A stretch of 64,000 nucleotides of DNA from Streptomyces griseiscabiei (GCF_020010925.1 NZ_JAGJBZ010000001.1:3823001-3887000), one strand, 5' to 3'; shown: positions 39,881-48,780, numbered from the stretch's first letter. Numbers and translations are program-made. Notes: generated from the sequence alone by a model not told the origin.

Positions 39881-40915
39881 GTGACCACACGGCTTGCCGA
39901 CATCGCAGCCCAGGCGGGGGTCAGCGAGGCGACTGTCAGCCGCGTCCTGAACGGGAAGCCGGGCGTCGCCGCGACCACTCGCCAGTCCGTCCTGGCCGCC
40001 CTCGACGTCCTGGGCTACGAGCGGCCCGTACGGCTGCGGCAGCGCAGCGCGGGCCTGGTGGGCCTCATAACCCCGGAGCTGGAGAACCCCATATTCCCGG
40101 CCCTGGCCCAGGTCATCGGCCAGGCGCTGACCCGGCAGGGCTACACGCCGGTGCTCGCCACGCAGACCCCCGGCGGTTCGACGGAGGACGAGCTGACGGA
40201 GATGCTCGTCGACCGGGGCGTCGCCGGCATCATCTTCGTCTCCGGGCTGCACGCCGACACCTCGGCCGACATGCAGCGCTACGAGCAACTGCGCGCCCAG
40301 GGCGTGCCGTTCGTCCTCGTGGACGGCTTCTCCCCGAAGGTGCAGGCCCCCTTCATCTCCCCGGACGACCGGGCGGCGATGGCCCTCGCGGTGACGCATC
40401 TGGTGTCCCTCGGGCACACCCGGATAGGCCTGGCCCTCGGACCGAAGCGTTTCGTGCCGGTCCAGCGCAAGATCGAGGGTTTCGTGCGGACCATGCAGGA
40501 CCAGCTGGGGCTGGCGGCCGCGACGGTCGAGTCCGAGCTGGTCCAGCACTCGCTGTACACCCTGGAGGGCGGCCAGGCGGCGGCCCTGGCGCTCATCGAC
40601 CGGGACTGCACGGCGGTGGTGTGCGCGAGCGACATGATGGCGCTGGGCGCGATCCGGGCGGCCCGGCAGCAGGGTCTTCAGGTGCCGCGGGACGTCTCGG
40701 TCGTCGGCTTCGACGACTCCCCGCTGATCGCCTTCACGGACCCGCCCCTGACGACCGTCCGCAAGCCGGTCCCGGCCATGGGGCAGGCGGCGGTGCGCAC
40801 GCTGCTGGAGGAGATCGGCGGGACTCCGGCGCCGCACAGTGAATTCGTGTTCATGCCGGAACTGGTGGTGCGGGGATCGACCGCCTCGGCTCCTGGGGAA
40901 CGGAACCGTACCTGA
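39881..40915 (+). CDS. malR: LacI-family maltose regulator
   Basis: 344 aa from GTG 39881. An in-frame ATG at 39788 would add 31 poorly conserved, Arg-rich residues; I prefer the GTG because the HTH (TRLADIAAQAGVSEATVSRV) begins at residue 3 as in the family, and the S. coelicolor protein, as I recall, has this start. The ligand domain contains GLVGLITPELENPIFPALAQ, VAGIIFVSGLHAD, SLGHTRIGLALGPKRF, CTAVVCASDMMALGAIRAAR and VSVVGFDDSPLIAFTDPPLT. MalR represses malEFG in S. coelicolor. It is divergent from malE. No ribosome site precedes the GTG; a leaderless or weak start is possible. Confidence 0.9.
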   Translation: MTTRLADIAAQAGVSEATVSRVLNGKPGVAATTRQSVLAALDVLGYERPVRLRQRSAGLVGLITPELENPIFPALAQVIGQALTRQGYTPVLATQTPGGSTEDELTEMLVDRGVAGIIFVSGLHADTSADMQRYEQLRAQGVPFVLVDGFSPKVQAPFISPDDRAAMALAVTHLVSLGHTRIGLALGPKRFVPVQRKIEGFVRTMQDQLGLAAATVESELVQHSLYTLEGGQAAALALIDRDCTAVVCASDMMALGAIRAARQQGLQVPRDVSVVGFDDSPLIAFTDPPLTTVRKPVPAMGQAAVRTLLEEIGGTPAPHSEFVFMPELVVRGSTASAPGERNRT

Positions 40916-41058
40916 ACTCGTACCTGAGGCGGAGAAGTGGGGAACGATGCGATACGTACGGAGGAGAGTCCCCTCAGCCCTACCCCGACGGACGTGCGTG
41001 ACGAACCCGACCAGAGGATGATCGGTGGGGTACCGCTTTTCTGGCAGACTCTGTGCCC

Positions 41059-41922
41059 ATGGGTGACTCGACCGTGACGACACTGGAGGAAGGCCGGGAG
41101 CAGGCCGCTCCGCGGTCCGTCACGGATGCGCCGGGGCAGGGGTTCCTGCACCGGCTGAGGGTTCCGCGCAGGCCGCGTCTCTGGTTCGAGATCCTGCTGA
41201 TCGCGGTGAGTTACTGGACGTACTCACTGATCCGCAACGCGGTCCCCGAGCAGAAGACGCAGGCACTGGAGAACGCCGACTGGATCTGGAAGGTGGAGCA
41301 CCACCTCGGGATCGCGGTCGAGGAGACGATCAACCACTCCGTGAACTCGGTGACATGGCTGATCGTCGGCATGAACTACTACTACGCGACCCTGCACTTC
41401 ATCGTCACGCTCGGTGTCCTGGTGTGGATCTACCGTAGCCATCCGGGCCGTTACGCGGCGACCCGTCTGGTCCTCTTCGCCACCACCGCCGTCGCCCTGG
41501 TCGGCTACTACTTCTATCCGCTGGCCCCGCCCCGGCTGATGACCAACGAGAACTTCATCGACACGGTCGTCGTCCACCAGACCTGGGGCTCGATGGCCTC
41601 CGGCGATCTGAAGAACATGTCCAACCAGTACGCGGCGATGCCCTCGATGCACATCGGCTGGTCGCTGTGGTGCGGGCTGACGATCTTCGCGCTGGCGTCG
41701 GTGCCGTGGGTGCGGGTGCTGGGCCTGCTCTACCCGGCCCTGACCCTCGTCGTGATCGTCGCCACCGCCAACCACTTCTGGCTGGACGCGGTCGGCGGCA
41801 TGCTCTGCCTCGCCTTCGGCTTCGCGGTCGCCCGCCTCTGGTACGGCGCGCTGCCGTACGCCCTGCCGCGCCAGGTGGCGGGCCGGGGCGGGGAGCCGGA
41901 GCTGGAGCCGGTCAAGGCCTAG
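41059..41922 (+). CDS. PAP2-superfamily membrane phosphatase/transferase
   Basis: 287 aa from ATG 41059. About six membrane helices; the first is LWFEILLIAVSYWTYSLI. The PAP2 catalytic motifs are AAMPSMHIGWSLW (catalytic His) and ATANHFWLDAVGG (second His). The first motif (often KxxxxxxRP) is not clearly present, as in Aur1/Ipt1-like inositolphosphotransferase relatives common in actinobacteria, which act on lipid phosphates at the membrane. The stop TAG is contributed by CTAG at the left end of the MITE-like element (41919-42097), so the C-terminus EPELEPVKA ends exactly at the element. Confidence 0.85.
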   Translation: MGDSTVTTLEEGREQAAPRSVTDAPGQGFLHRLRVPRRPRLWFEILLIAVSYWTYSLIRNAVPEQKTQALENADWIWKVEHHLGIAVEETINHSVNSVTWLIVGMNYYYATLHFIVTLGVLVWIYRSHPGRYAATRLVLFATTAVALVGYYFYPLAPPRLMTNENFIDTVVVHQTWGSMASGDLKNMSNQYAAMPSMHIGWSLWCGLTIFALASVPWVRVLGLLYPALTLVVIVATANHFWLDAVGGMLCLAFGFAVARLWYGALPYALPRQVAGRGGEPELEPVKA

Positions 41923-42097
41923 GGCCTGTCTTCACATTCCCGCCGTCGCCCGGAGGGCGGCCCCGCGGCGTCAGGTGCGTGCTCTCGGCGTGCCGGGCCC
42001 TGATCCGCGTACTGGACGTACTCGGGTCAGGGCCCGGTGCGGTGAGAGTGCGTGCATGGCGTCGCGGGGCAGGCGGGAATGTGAAGACAGGCCCTAG
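41919..42097. mobile_element. MITE-like element, 179 bp with 26-bp perfect terminal inverted repeats
   Basis: Bases 41919-41944 and 42072-42097 are exact reverse complements (outer sequence CTAGGGCCTGTCTTCACATT). CTAG, very rare in this genome type, occupies both outer edges; it could be part of the inverted repeat or a target duplication, as a palindrome does not distinguish them. The interior is a second imperfect palindrome with CCGGGCCCTGA (41993-42003) and TCAGGGCCCGG (42027-42037). There is no transposase. CTAG-type targets are used by some IS5-family elements, so it may be mobilised in trans; this is inference. Confidence 0.8.
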
Positions 42098-43040
42098 CCG
42101 TGCGCCCGGGTGCCGTGTGCCCTTGTGGCGCCGGCCACGGCGGCCCCGAGGCCTCGGCGGCCTCCCGCAGCGCCTTGACGAACGTCCGCAGGGCGGGCTG
42201 CGGCGGAGCCGTCGCGCGGACGGCCGCGTGGATCGAGCGCCGGGGTTGCGGGCCGGTGAACCGGCGTACGACGACATCCGGGTGCGGGCTGCCCAGGCCG
42301 AGGCGCGGGACGAGGCCGACGCCGAGGCCGGCGGCGACGAAGCCCTGCGCGGTCGCGTAGTCCTCGCTCTCCACCGCGAACCCGGGCCGGAACCCGGCCT
42401 CGGCACATGCCTCCAGCTGCGCGTCCAGACACGGGCCCGGCCACTCGCTGCCGACCCAGGGCTCGTCGGCGAGGTCGGCCAGGGCGAGGGCGGGCCGGTC
42501 GGCGAGGGGGTGCCCGGCCGGCAGGACGGCGAAGTAGGTGTCGTCGAGCAGATGCAGCAGCCGTACGCCCTCGGGGTCGGCCCCGCGCGGCCGTACGACG
42601 AGCGCGAGGTCGGCGCGGCCCTCCTTGACGGCCGGGAGCGGGTCGCCGGGGTCGATCAGCTTCAGCTCGATCCGTACGCCGGGGTGCTCGGCGCGCAGCC
42701 GGGCGACGGCGGGGGCCACGAGGGGAGCGCCCGCCGTGGCGAAGTAGCGCACGGCCAGCCGTCCGGTGCGGCCCGCCCGCAGATCGGCCAGCGCGGTCTG
42801 CGCCTCGGCGACCTGCCGGCCGATGGTGTCCGCGTACTCGGTGAGCAGCAGTCCCGCCTCCGTGGGCCGCACCCCGCGCCCGACCCGCTCCAGCAGCGCG
42901 GTCCCGGCCTCCTTCTCCAGCGCGGCGATCTGCTGGCTGATCGCGGAGGGGGTGTAGCCGAGGGCGGTCGCCGCGGCCGTCACCGAGCCGCTGGTCACCA
43001 CGGTCCTGAGCACCTGCATACGCCGCACGTCGAGCATCAT
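42027..43040 (-). CDS. LysR-family regulator with C-terminus encoded by the inserted element
   Basis: 337 aa. Typical HTH at residues 5-60: RRMQVLRTVVTSGSVTAAAT, ALGYTPSAISQQIAALEKEA. The effector domain has GRLAVRYFATAGAPLVAPAV, GRADLALVVRP and DYATAQGFVAAGLGVGLVPR. The last 23 codons (after GHTAPGRTA) are read from the MITE-like element: ACLHIPACPATP and onward to a TGA inside it (42027-42029), so the native C-terminus was probably replaced. It is divergent from the DMT exporter gene and probably controls it. ATG 43040 and the adjacent ATG 43037 are equally possible starts. Confidence 0.85.
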   Translation of the reverse strand: MMLDVRRMQVLRTVVTSGSVTAAATALGYTPSAISQQIAALEKEAGTALLERVGRGVRPTEAGLLLTEYADTIGRQVAEAQTALADLRAGRTGRLAVRYFATAGAPLVAPAVARLRAEHPGVRIELKLIDPGDPLPAVKEGRADLALVVRPRGADPEGVRLLHLLDDTYFAVLPAGHPLADRPALALADLADEPWVGSEWPGPCLDAQLEACAEAGFRPGFAVESEDYATAQGFVAAGLGVGLVPRLGLGSPHPDVVVRRFTGPQPRRSIHAAVRATAPPQPALRTFVKALREAAEASGPPWPAPQGHTAPGRTARACLHIPACPATPCTHSHRTGP

Positions 43041-43048
43041 GCGGCCAT

Positions 43049-43072
43049 CTTAAAGGTGAGCTTAAAGGTGTG
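43049..43072. promoter_or_regulatory. 12-bp direct repeats between LysR and exporter genes
   Basis: CTTAAAGGTGAG (43049-43060) and CTTAAAGGTGTG (43061-43072) abut directly, A/T-rich in a GC-rich genome, immediately upstream of the LysR start and 52 bases before the exporter start. It is a likely LysR or promoter element. Confidence 0.6.
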
Positions 43073-43124
43073 TGTACGATCCTTCGCTTGTCCTTATGTG
43101 TTCCGGTGCCCGACCGTGGAGCAC

Positions 43125-44084
43125 ATGCCTCTCTCGTCGACTCTCCGCATGGCCGTGCTCGCCCTCCTCTGGGGCTCCGGCTTCCTCTGGATCAAGCTCG
43201 CCCTCAACCACGGCCTGTCCCCGCTCCAGATCACGGTCGCACGGTGCGCGCTGGGCGCGGGGGTGCTGCTGGCGGTGGCCCTGGCCGCGCGCCAGCGGCT
43301 GCCGCGCGACCGGCGGACCTGGGGCCATCTGCTGGTGGCGGCCTTCTTCTGCAACGCCCTCCCCTTCGCGCTCTTCAGCATCGGCGAGCAGACCGTCGAC
43401 TCGGGCACGGCCGGCGTCCTCAACGCGACGACCCCCCTGTGGGCCCTGCTCCTGGGCCTCCTTCTCGGCACCGACCGCCCCCTCTCCCCCGCCCGCCTCA
43501 CCGGACTGCTGCTCGGCTTCGCCGGAGTGCTGCTGATCTTCGCGCCCTGGCAGCGGGCGGGGCTGATGACCGGCGGGGCGCTCGCGCTGCTCGGGGCGGC
43601 CGTGAGCTACGCGGTGGCCTTCGCCTACATGGGCCGCCATCTGACGGGCTCCGACGCCCCGCTCGCCGTCTCCGCCGCACAGCTCCTGGCCGCGACGGGC
43701 TGGGCGGCCCTCGCCCTGCCCGCCGGGAGCACCGGTGCGACCGGGCCGGACCTCACCGCACTCCTCGCGGTGACCGTCCTGGGCGTCCTCGGCACCGGGG
43801 TCACCTTCTACCTCAACTACCGCCTGATCGCGGACGAGGGCGCGACGAACGCGGCCACGGTCGGCTACCTGCTGCCGGTCGTCTCGGTGGCCCTGGGAGC
43901 GCTGTTCCTCGACGAGCGGGTGGGTCCGCGGGTGATCGCCGGGATGGCGGTGGTGCTGGCGGGGGTGGCGCTGACACGGGTGCGGGTTCGGGTGCGGCGG
44001 GAGGGGCGCGTGCCGTCGCCCCGGCCGGTCTCGGCCCCGGCGACGGCCACGGCCACGGGCGACCGGGCGGTCGCGCCGCGGTGA
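43125..44084 (+). CDS. DMT-superfamily (EamA) exporter
   Basis: 319 aa from ATG 43125, with GGAG four bases upstream. Ten membrane helices in two EamA repeats: first LRMAVLALLWGSGFLWIKLA, second starting LALLGAAVSYAVAFAYMGRH; conserved GEQTVDSGTAGVLNATTPLW and DEGATNAATVGYLLPVVSV signatures. EamA transporters export amino acids or metabolites. The C-terminal ~40 residues are a polar, Arg/Ala-rich tail. Gene arrangement with the divergent LysR regulator suggests inducible export of a small molecule. Confidence 0.9.
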   Translation: MPLSSTLRMAVLALLWGSGFLWIKLALNHGLSPLQITVARCALGAGVLLAVALAARQRLPRDRRTWGHLLVAAFFCNALPFALFSIGEQTVDSGTAGVLNATTPLWALLLGLLLGTDRPLSPARLTGLLLGFAGVLLIFAPWQRAGLMTGGALALLGAAVSYAVAFAYMGRHLTGSDAPLAVSAAQLLAATGWAALALPAGSTGATGPDLTALLAVTVLGVLGTGVTFYLNYRLIADEGATNAATVGYLLPVVSVALGALFLDERVGPRVIAGMAVVLAGVALTRVRVRVRREGRVPSPRPVSAPATATATGDRAVAPR

Positions 44085-44106
44085 GGGCCGGGTCCGGTGC
44101 GTCGGG

Positions 44107-44547
44107 CTAGGGCGCGTCCGGTACGTCGAGGTACCGGGCCAGTACCGTCATTCCGGCCGGCAGCGCGACCAGGTAGCCGACGAGGAGCGCGATGCCGCCG
44201 TCGGCCACCGTGGGAAGGGCCCGGTGCGTGGCGGCGGCCCCGAGCAGGCTCACCGTCACCAGCGTCGCCAGGGCCGCGGCGACGGCGAACCGGCGCGGGG
44301 GGCGCCCCGCTCGGTACAGCTCGGCCGCGGGCCCGACCGCGGCCATGCTCGATGTGAGCGCGGCGAGATGAGGGTCGGGCAGCCACCCGAAGAACCACCC
44401 GACGAGCGCCACGGCTCCGTACAGCGCGAGACCGGCGAGTTCCAGCAGCACGGTGGAGGCCACCGGTTCCGACGACACCGCCGCCGCCCATGAGCGGCGC
44501 CGCGCCGAGCCGTTCCCACCGTCCTCGCCACCCTGTTCGTCGGCCAC
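44107..44547 (-). CDS. Small polytopic membrane protein, unknown
   Basis: 146 aa from GTG 44547 (best fit; no strong ribosome site). The N-terminal ~30 residues are polar, followed by about four membrane helices: VLLELAGLALYGAVALVGWF, LTSSMAAVGPAAELY, FAVAAALATLVTVSLLGAAA and IALLVGYLVALPAGMTVLAR. No family recognised. It converges with the exporter gene, 22 bases apart, and is divergent from glnE. Confidence 0.65.
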   Translation of the reverse strand: MADEQGGEDGGNGSARRRSWAAAVSSEPVASTVLLELAGLALYGAVALVGWFFGWLPDPHLAALTSSMAAVGPAAELYRAGRPPRRFAVAAALATLVTVSLLGAAATHRALPTVADGGIALLVGYLVALPAGMTVLARYLDVPDAP

Positions 44548-44665
44548 AGCGGCAGAGTAGTCGTGGACACGACGAATGGGGCCCGCCGGGACAGCCGTAC
44601 CTGGCCTGCCGACCGGCCGACCGGCGCTTCTTCCGGGCACTCCGGCTAGGCTCATGCCCGTACGA

Positions 44666-44693
44666 CCTTGATCGATCGGCCTTGATCGATCGG
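44666..44693. repeat. Tandem 14-bp repeat upstream of glnE
   Basis: CCTTGATCGATCGG occurs twice back to back (44666-44679 and 44680-44693), each with an internal TCGATCGA-like palindrome; ends 97 bases before the glnE start. Possible operator or a slipped duplication. Confidence 0.6.
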
Positions 44694-44790
44694 CCTCGGC
44701 CGATGGAGTCGGGTGACCGGGTGGGCGGATGACTGCAGTGATCGATGCGCGGCTCGATGGGCGGGCTCGATCCGACGGGAGGCCTGGATG

Positions 44791-47700
44791 ATGACGCCGG
44801 GGCGCAGGAGCAGTACGTACTCGCGACTGCTGCGGCACGGTTTCACCGATCCGAGCGCCGCCGAGCGGCTGCTGGAGAGCGAGGAGCTGTCGGCCGTACG
44901 GAACGACCCGGTGCTGCTGGACGCGCTGGGGGCGAGCGCCGACCCGAATCTCGCGCTGCTGGGGCTCGTACGGCTGCTGGAGGCGCAGCCGGACCGTACG
45001 GCGCGGCGGGAGGTGCTGGACACGCTGACGGCGGCCAAGCCGCTGCGGGACCGGCTGCTGGGGGTGCTCGGCGCGTCCGCCGCGCTCGGTGACCATCTGG
45101 CCCGGCACGCGCGGGACTGGCAGGCGCTCGTCACGTACGAGGCGCAGGATCTGCACCCGGGGGTCGAGGAGTTCGAGCGGGGGCTCGCCGAGGCCGGCGA
45201 CCCGGTGTCGCTGCGCGTCGCCTACCGCCGCTGTCTCCTCTCGATCGCCGCCCGGGACGTCTGCGGGACGACCGATGTCGCCCAGGCCGCCGCCGAGTTG
45301 GCCGACCTCGCCACCGCGACGCTGCGCGCGGCGCTCGCGATCGCCCGCGCCGCCGCGCCCGAGGACGCGGCGCTGTGCCGGCTCGCGGTGATCGCGATGG
45401 GCAAGTGCGGCGGCCACGAACTGAACTACGTCTCCGACGTCGACGTCATCTTCGTCGGGGAGACGGCGGACGGGGCCGACGAACAGCAGGCGATCCGGGC
45501 GGCCACCCGGCTCGCCTCGCACATGATGCGGATCTGCTCCGAGACGACCGTCGAGGGCAGCATCTGGCCCGTGGACGCCAATCTGCGGCCGGAGGGGCGC
45601 AACGGCCCGCTGGTCCGCACCCTCAGCAGCCATCTCGCGTACTACCAGCGCTGGGCCAAGACCTGGGAGTTCCAGGCCCTGCTGAAGGCCCGGCCGGTCG
45701 CGGGCGACCTCGACCTGGGCGAGGCGTACGTCGCCGCGCTGGAGCCGCTCGTCTGGCAGGCCGCCGAGCGCGAGAACTTCGTCCCCGATGTGCAGCGGAT
45801 GCGGCGCCGGGTGATCGAGAACATCCCGGCCGCCGAGATCGACCGGCAGCTCAAGCTCGGGCCGGGCGGGTTGCGGGACGTCGAGTTCGCCGTCCAGCTG
45901 CTCCAGCTGGTGCACGGGCGCGGGGACACGTCGCTGCGCAGCGGGACCACGCTCGACGCGCTCGGCGCGCTGGCCGCCGGCGGCTATGTGGGGCGGACGG
46001 ACGCGGCCCAACTGGACGCCGCGTACCGCTTCCTGCGCTCGATGGAACACCGCATCCAGCTCTACCGGCTGCGCCGCACCCATCTCGTCCCCGAGGACGA
46101 CGACGACCTGCGGCGCATCGGCCGTTCGCTCGGCCTGCGCACCGACCCGGTCGCCGAGCTGAACCGCGAGTGGCGGCGCCACGCGGCCGTCGTACGGCGG
46201 CTGCACGAGAAGCTGTTCTACCGCCCGCTCCTCGACGCGGTCGCCCAACTCGCGCCCGGCGAGACCAAGTTGAGCGCCGACGCGGCCCGTGAACGGCTCG
46301 TCGCCCTCGGCTACGCCGACCCGGCCGCCGCCCTGCGCCATCTGGAGGCGCTGGCGTCCGGTGTCTCCCGCAAGGCGGCCATCCAACGCACGCTGCTGCC
46401 CGTGCTGTTGGGCTGGTTCGCGGACTCCGCCGACCCGGACGCGGGCCTGCTCAACTTCCGCAAGGTCTCGGACGCGCTCGGCCGGACCCCCTGGTATCTA
46501 CGGCTGTTGCGCGACGAGGGGGCCGCCGCCGAGAACCTCGCCCGGGTCCTGTCCGCCGGCCGTCTCGCCCCCGACCTCCTCATGCGCGCCCCCGAGGCCG
46601 TCTCGCTGCTCGGCGACGGGGACGGTGTCGCGGGCGGCGCCGGCGGGCTCGAACCCCGCACACGCGCCCACCTGGAACAGGAGATCCTGGCCGCCGTGAA
46701 CCGCGCCGACGGCGCGCAGCAGGCCGTGACGGCGGCGCGGGGCGTCCGCCGCCGCGAGCTCTTCCGTACGGCCGCCATGGACATCGTCGGCTCCTACGGC
46801 ACCGAGGCGTCCCCCGCGACCGCGGACCAGGGCGCCCTGGTCGACCTCGTGGGCGGCGCGGTCTCCGACCTCACCGCCGCGACCCTCGCGGGCACCCTGC
46901 GGGCGGTGGTCCGCGACGGCTGGGGCGACACCCTCCCCACCCGCTTCGCCGTCATCGGCATGGGCCGCTTCGGCGGCCATGAACTGGGCTACGGCTCCGA
47001 CGCCGACGTCCTGTTCGTCCACGAGCCCCGGGAGGGCGCCGACGAGCAGGAGGCGGCCCGCGCCGCGAACACGGTCGTCTCCGAGATGCGCCGTCTGCTC
47101 CAGCTCCCCAGCGCCGACCCGCCCCTCCTCATCGACGCCGACCTCCGCCCCGAGGGCAAGACCGGGCCCCTCGTACGGACGCTGAAGTCGTACGAGGCGT
47201 ACTACCGCCGGTGGTCGCTGGGCTGGGAGTCACAGGCCCTGCTGCGCGCCGAACCGGTCGCCGGGGACGAGGAGTTGGGCCGCCGCTTCATCGAACTCGT
47301 CGACCCGCTGCGCTATCCGGCGAACGGGCTCGGCGACGACGCCGTGCGCGAGATCCGGCGCCTCAAGGCCCGGATGGAGTCGGAGCGGCTGCCGCGCGGC
47401 GCCGACCCCACCCTGCACAGCAAGCTCGGCCGCGGCGGGCTGTCCGACGTCGAGTGGACCGTCCAGCTTCTCCAGCTCCAGCACGGCCGACGCGAACCGG
47501 GCCTGCGCACCACCCGCACCCGCGAGGCCCTGGCCGCGGCCCGCGAGGCGGACCTGGTGAGCGCCGAGAACGCGGCCGTCCTGGACGAGGCCTGGGTCCT
47601 CGCCACCCGCGTCCGCAACGCCGTCATGCTCGTCCGCGGCCGCGCGGGCGACACCTTCCCCTCCCACGGCCGCGAACTCGCCGCCGTGGGCCGCTACCTG

Positions 47701-47799
47701 GGCTACGTCCCCGGCCACGTCGGCGACATGCTCGACGACTACCGCCGGATCACGCGGCGGGCTCGGGGGGTGGTGGAGGAGTTGTTCTACGGGGGGTGA
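44791..47799 (+). CDS. glnE: Bifunctional glutamine synthetase adenylyltransferase/deadenylylase
   Basis: 1002 aa, the usual GlnE size. GGGAGG at 44776-44782 sits eight bases before ATG 44791 (five before an adjacent ATG). It has two nucleotidyltransferase modules: the N-terminal deadenylylase half with MGKCGGHELNYVSDVDVIFV and DANLRPEGRNGPLVRTL, and the C-terminal adenylylase half with MGRFGGHELGYGSDADVLFV and DADLRPEGKTGPLVRTL, both with the G-S/V-D-x-D metal motif, and linked by the regulatory region. Both are followed by the DVEF/W-VQLLQL motif. GlnE modifies GlnA at Tyr397 (see 1265-2674). The 14-bp tandem repeat lies upstream. The S. coelicolor counterpart acts without a classic PII-UTase route. 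Confidence 0.97.
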   Translation: MTPGRRSSTYSRLLRHGFTDPSAAERLLESEELSAVRNDPVLLDALGASADPNLALLGLVRLLEAQPDRTARREVLDTLTAAKPLRDRLLGVLGASAALGDHLARHARDWQALVTYEAQDLHPGVEEFERGLAEAGDPVSLRVAYRRCLLSIAARDVCGTTDVAQAAAELADLATATLRAALAIARAAAPEDAALCRLAVIAMGKCGGHELNYVSDVDVIFVGETADGADEQQAIRAATRLASHMMRICSETTVEGSIWPVDANLRPEGRNGPLVRTLSSHLAYYQRWAKTWEFQALLKARPVAGDLDLGEAYVAALEPLVWQAAERENFVPDVQRMRRRVIENIPAAEIDRQLKLGPGGLRDVEFAVQLLQLVHGRGDTSLRSGTTLDALGALAAGGYVGRTDAAQLDAAYRFLRSMEHRIQLYRLRRTHLVPEDDDDLRRIGRSLGLRTDPVAELNREWRRHAAVVRRLHEKLFYRPLLDAVAQLAPGETKLSADAARERLVALGYADPAAALRHLEALASGVSRKAAIQRTLLPVLLGWFADSADPDAGLLNFRKVSDALGRTPWYLRLLRDEGAAAENLARVLSAGRLAPDLLMRAPEAVSLLGDGDGVAGGAGGLEPRTRAHLEQEILAAVNRADGAQQAVTAARGVRRRELFRTAAMDIVGSYGTEASPATADQGALVDLVGGAVSDLTAATLAGTLRAVVRDGWGDTLPTRFAVIGMGRFGGHELGYGSDADVLFVHEPREGADEQEAARAANTVVSEMRRLLQLPSADPPLLIDADLRPEGKTGPLVRTLKSYEAYYRRWSLGWESQALLRAEPVAGDEELGRRFIELVDPLRYPANGLGDDAVREIRRLKARMESERLPRGADPTLHSKLGRGGLSDVEWTVQLLQLQHGRREPGLRTTRTREALAAAREADLVSAENAAVLDEAWVLATRVRNAVMLVRGRAGDTFPSHGRELAAVGRYLGYVPGHVGDMLDDYRRITRRARGVVEELFYGG

Positions 47800-47864
47800 G
47801 TACGGGCGGACCGCTCGCCCGCGTCCGGTATCCGGTGACCGGTGACAGCAGGAAGTGACGGCCC

Positions 47865-48262
47865 ATGTCGAACCCCAGCGCCCCGCGGACCCGGCTCGAC
47901 CCTCGACCCTCGACCCCCGCCACAGCGATCCCGCCGCATTTCCGTACGGGGCCGCAGGAGCGCAGGGCGAGGAATCTCGCGATGAACCGGCACGTCGTGC
48001 TGACGACCGGGACGAACACCTGGGACGCGGGGTACGACCTGGTGGTGGAGGGCGAGGCCGTACGCGTCACGGACGACGGGCGGCTACGGGAGCCGGCCGC
48101 CGCGTGGCAGCGAAGTACGGCAGTCTCTGGCGCTTCGACGTACGGGACGGGTGTTTTCAGCACGGCGCCGGGTCGGCTTTCGTCTTCGCGGTGGCGCCCG
48201 CCACGGTTTTCGGCTTCGGTAAGGGTGAGCCCTTCAGCCGGACGCGTTGGCGGTTCGGCTGA
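47865..48262 (+). pseudogene. Frameshifted, N-truncated pyridoxamine-phosphate-oxidase-like (PPOX) flavin protein
   Basis: The first part reads HFRTGPQERRARNLAMNRH, VVLTTGTNTWDAGYDLVVEG and EAVRVTDDGRLREPAAAW in one frame to about 48105. The family then continues in the +2 frame: AAKYGSLWRFDVRDG, GSAFVFAVAPATVFGFGKG and EPFSRTRWRFG to the stop at 48262. One missing base near 48105-48108 would restore a single frame. The usual first ~40 residues (the strand-turn before HFRTGP) are absent; upstream sequence is Pro/Arg-rich and unlike the family. PPOX/F420-type proteins bind flavin or F420 and reduce small molecules. It appears decayed, although sequencing error cannot be excluded. Confidence 0.75.
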
Positions 48263-48324
48263 GGTGCAGAGGTGACAGGTGCACAGGTATGGCGCACAAG
48301 CGTCGGTGACTTGGAGGACCAGGG

Positions 48325-48780
48325 ATGCAGTACACCCTCGAAGTGATTCCGCTGCCCGTGAGCGACATCGACCGGGCCCGGGACTTCTACCGGGACAAGG
48401 TCGGGTTCCATGTCGACATCGACCAGGAGGTCATGCCGGGCATGCGGATCGTCCAGCTGACTCCGCCGGGCTCCGGCTGTTCGGTCGCGCTCGGTGACGC
48501 CATCTGGGACATGGCCCCGGGGTCCAAGCCGGCCCCCGGCTCCTACCAGGGCCTCCAGCTCTGCGTCGCCGACATCAAGGCCGCCCACGCCGAACTCCGC
48601 GAACGCGGCCTCGACGTCTCCGAGCCCGTCCAGTACGCCCCCGACGACGGCGCCACCTTCATGTACTTCAAGGACCCGGACGGCAACGGCTGGGCGATCC
48701 AGGAGTACCGGCGCCGGGTCACGGAGCCGCTGCACCAGCTGCTGACGGACCTGGCGGAGGCGGCGGAGAAGCAGGGGTAG
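48325..48780 (+). CDS. VOC-family (glyoxalase-like) protein
   Basis: 151 aa. It opens with the typical first strand MQYTLEVIPLPVSDIDRARD and FYRDKVGFHVDID, then VALGDAIWDMAPGSK, LQLCVADIKAAHAELRERGL, and the closing motif YFKDPDGNGWAIQEYRRR with the metal-ligand Glu. VOC proteins include glyoxalases, dioxygenases and antibiotic-binding proteins; the substrate is unknown. It follows the PPOX pseudogene by 62 bases, preceded by GGAGGACCAGGG. Confidence 0.85.
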   Translation: MQYTLEVIPLPVSDIDRARDFYRDKVGFHVDIDQEVMPGMRIVQLTPPGSGCSVALGDAIWDMAPGSKPAPGSYQGLQLCVADIKAAHAELRERGLDVSEPVQYAPDDGATFMYFKDPDGNGWAIQEYRRRVTEPLHQLLTDLAEAAEKQG

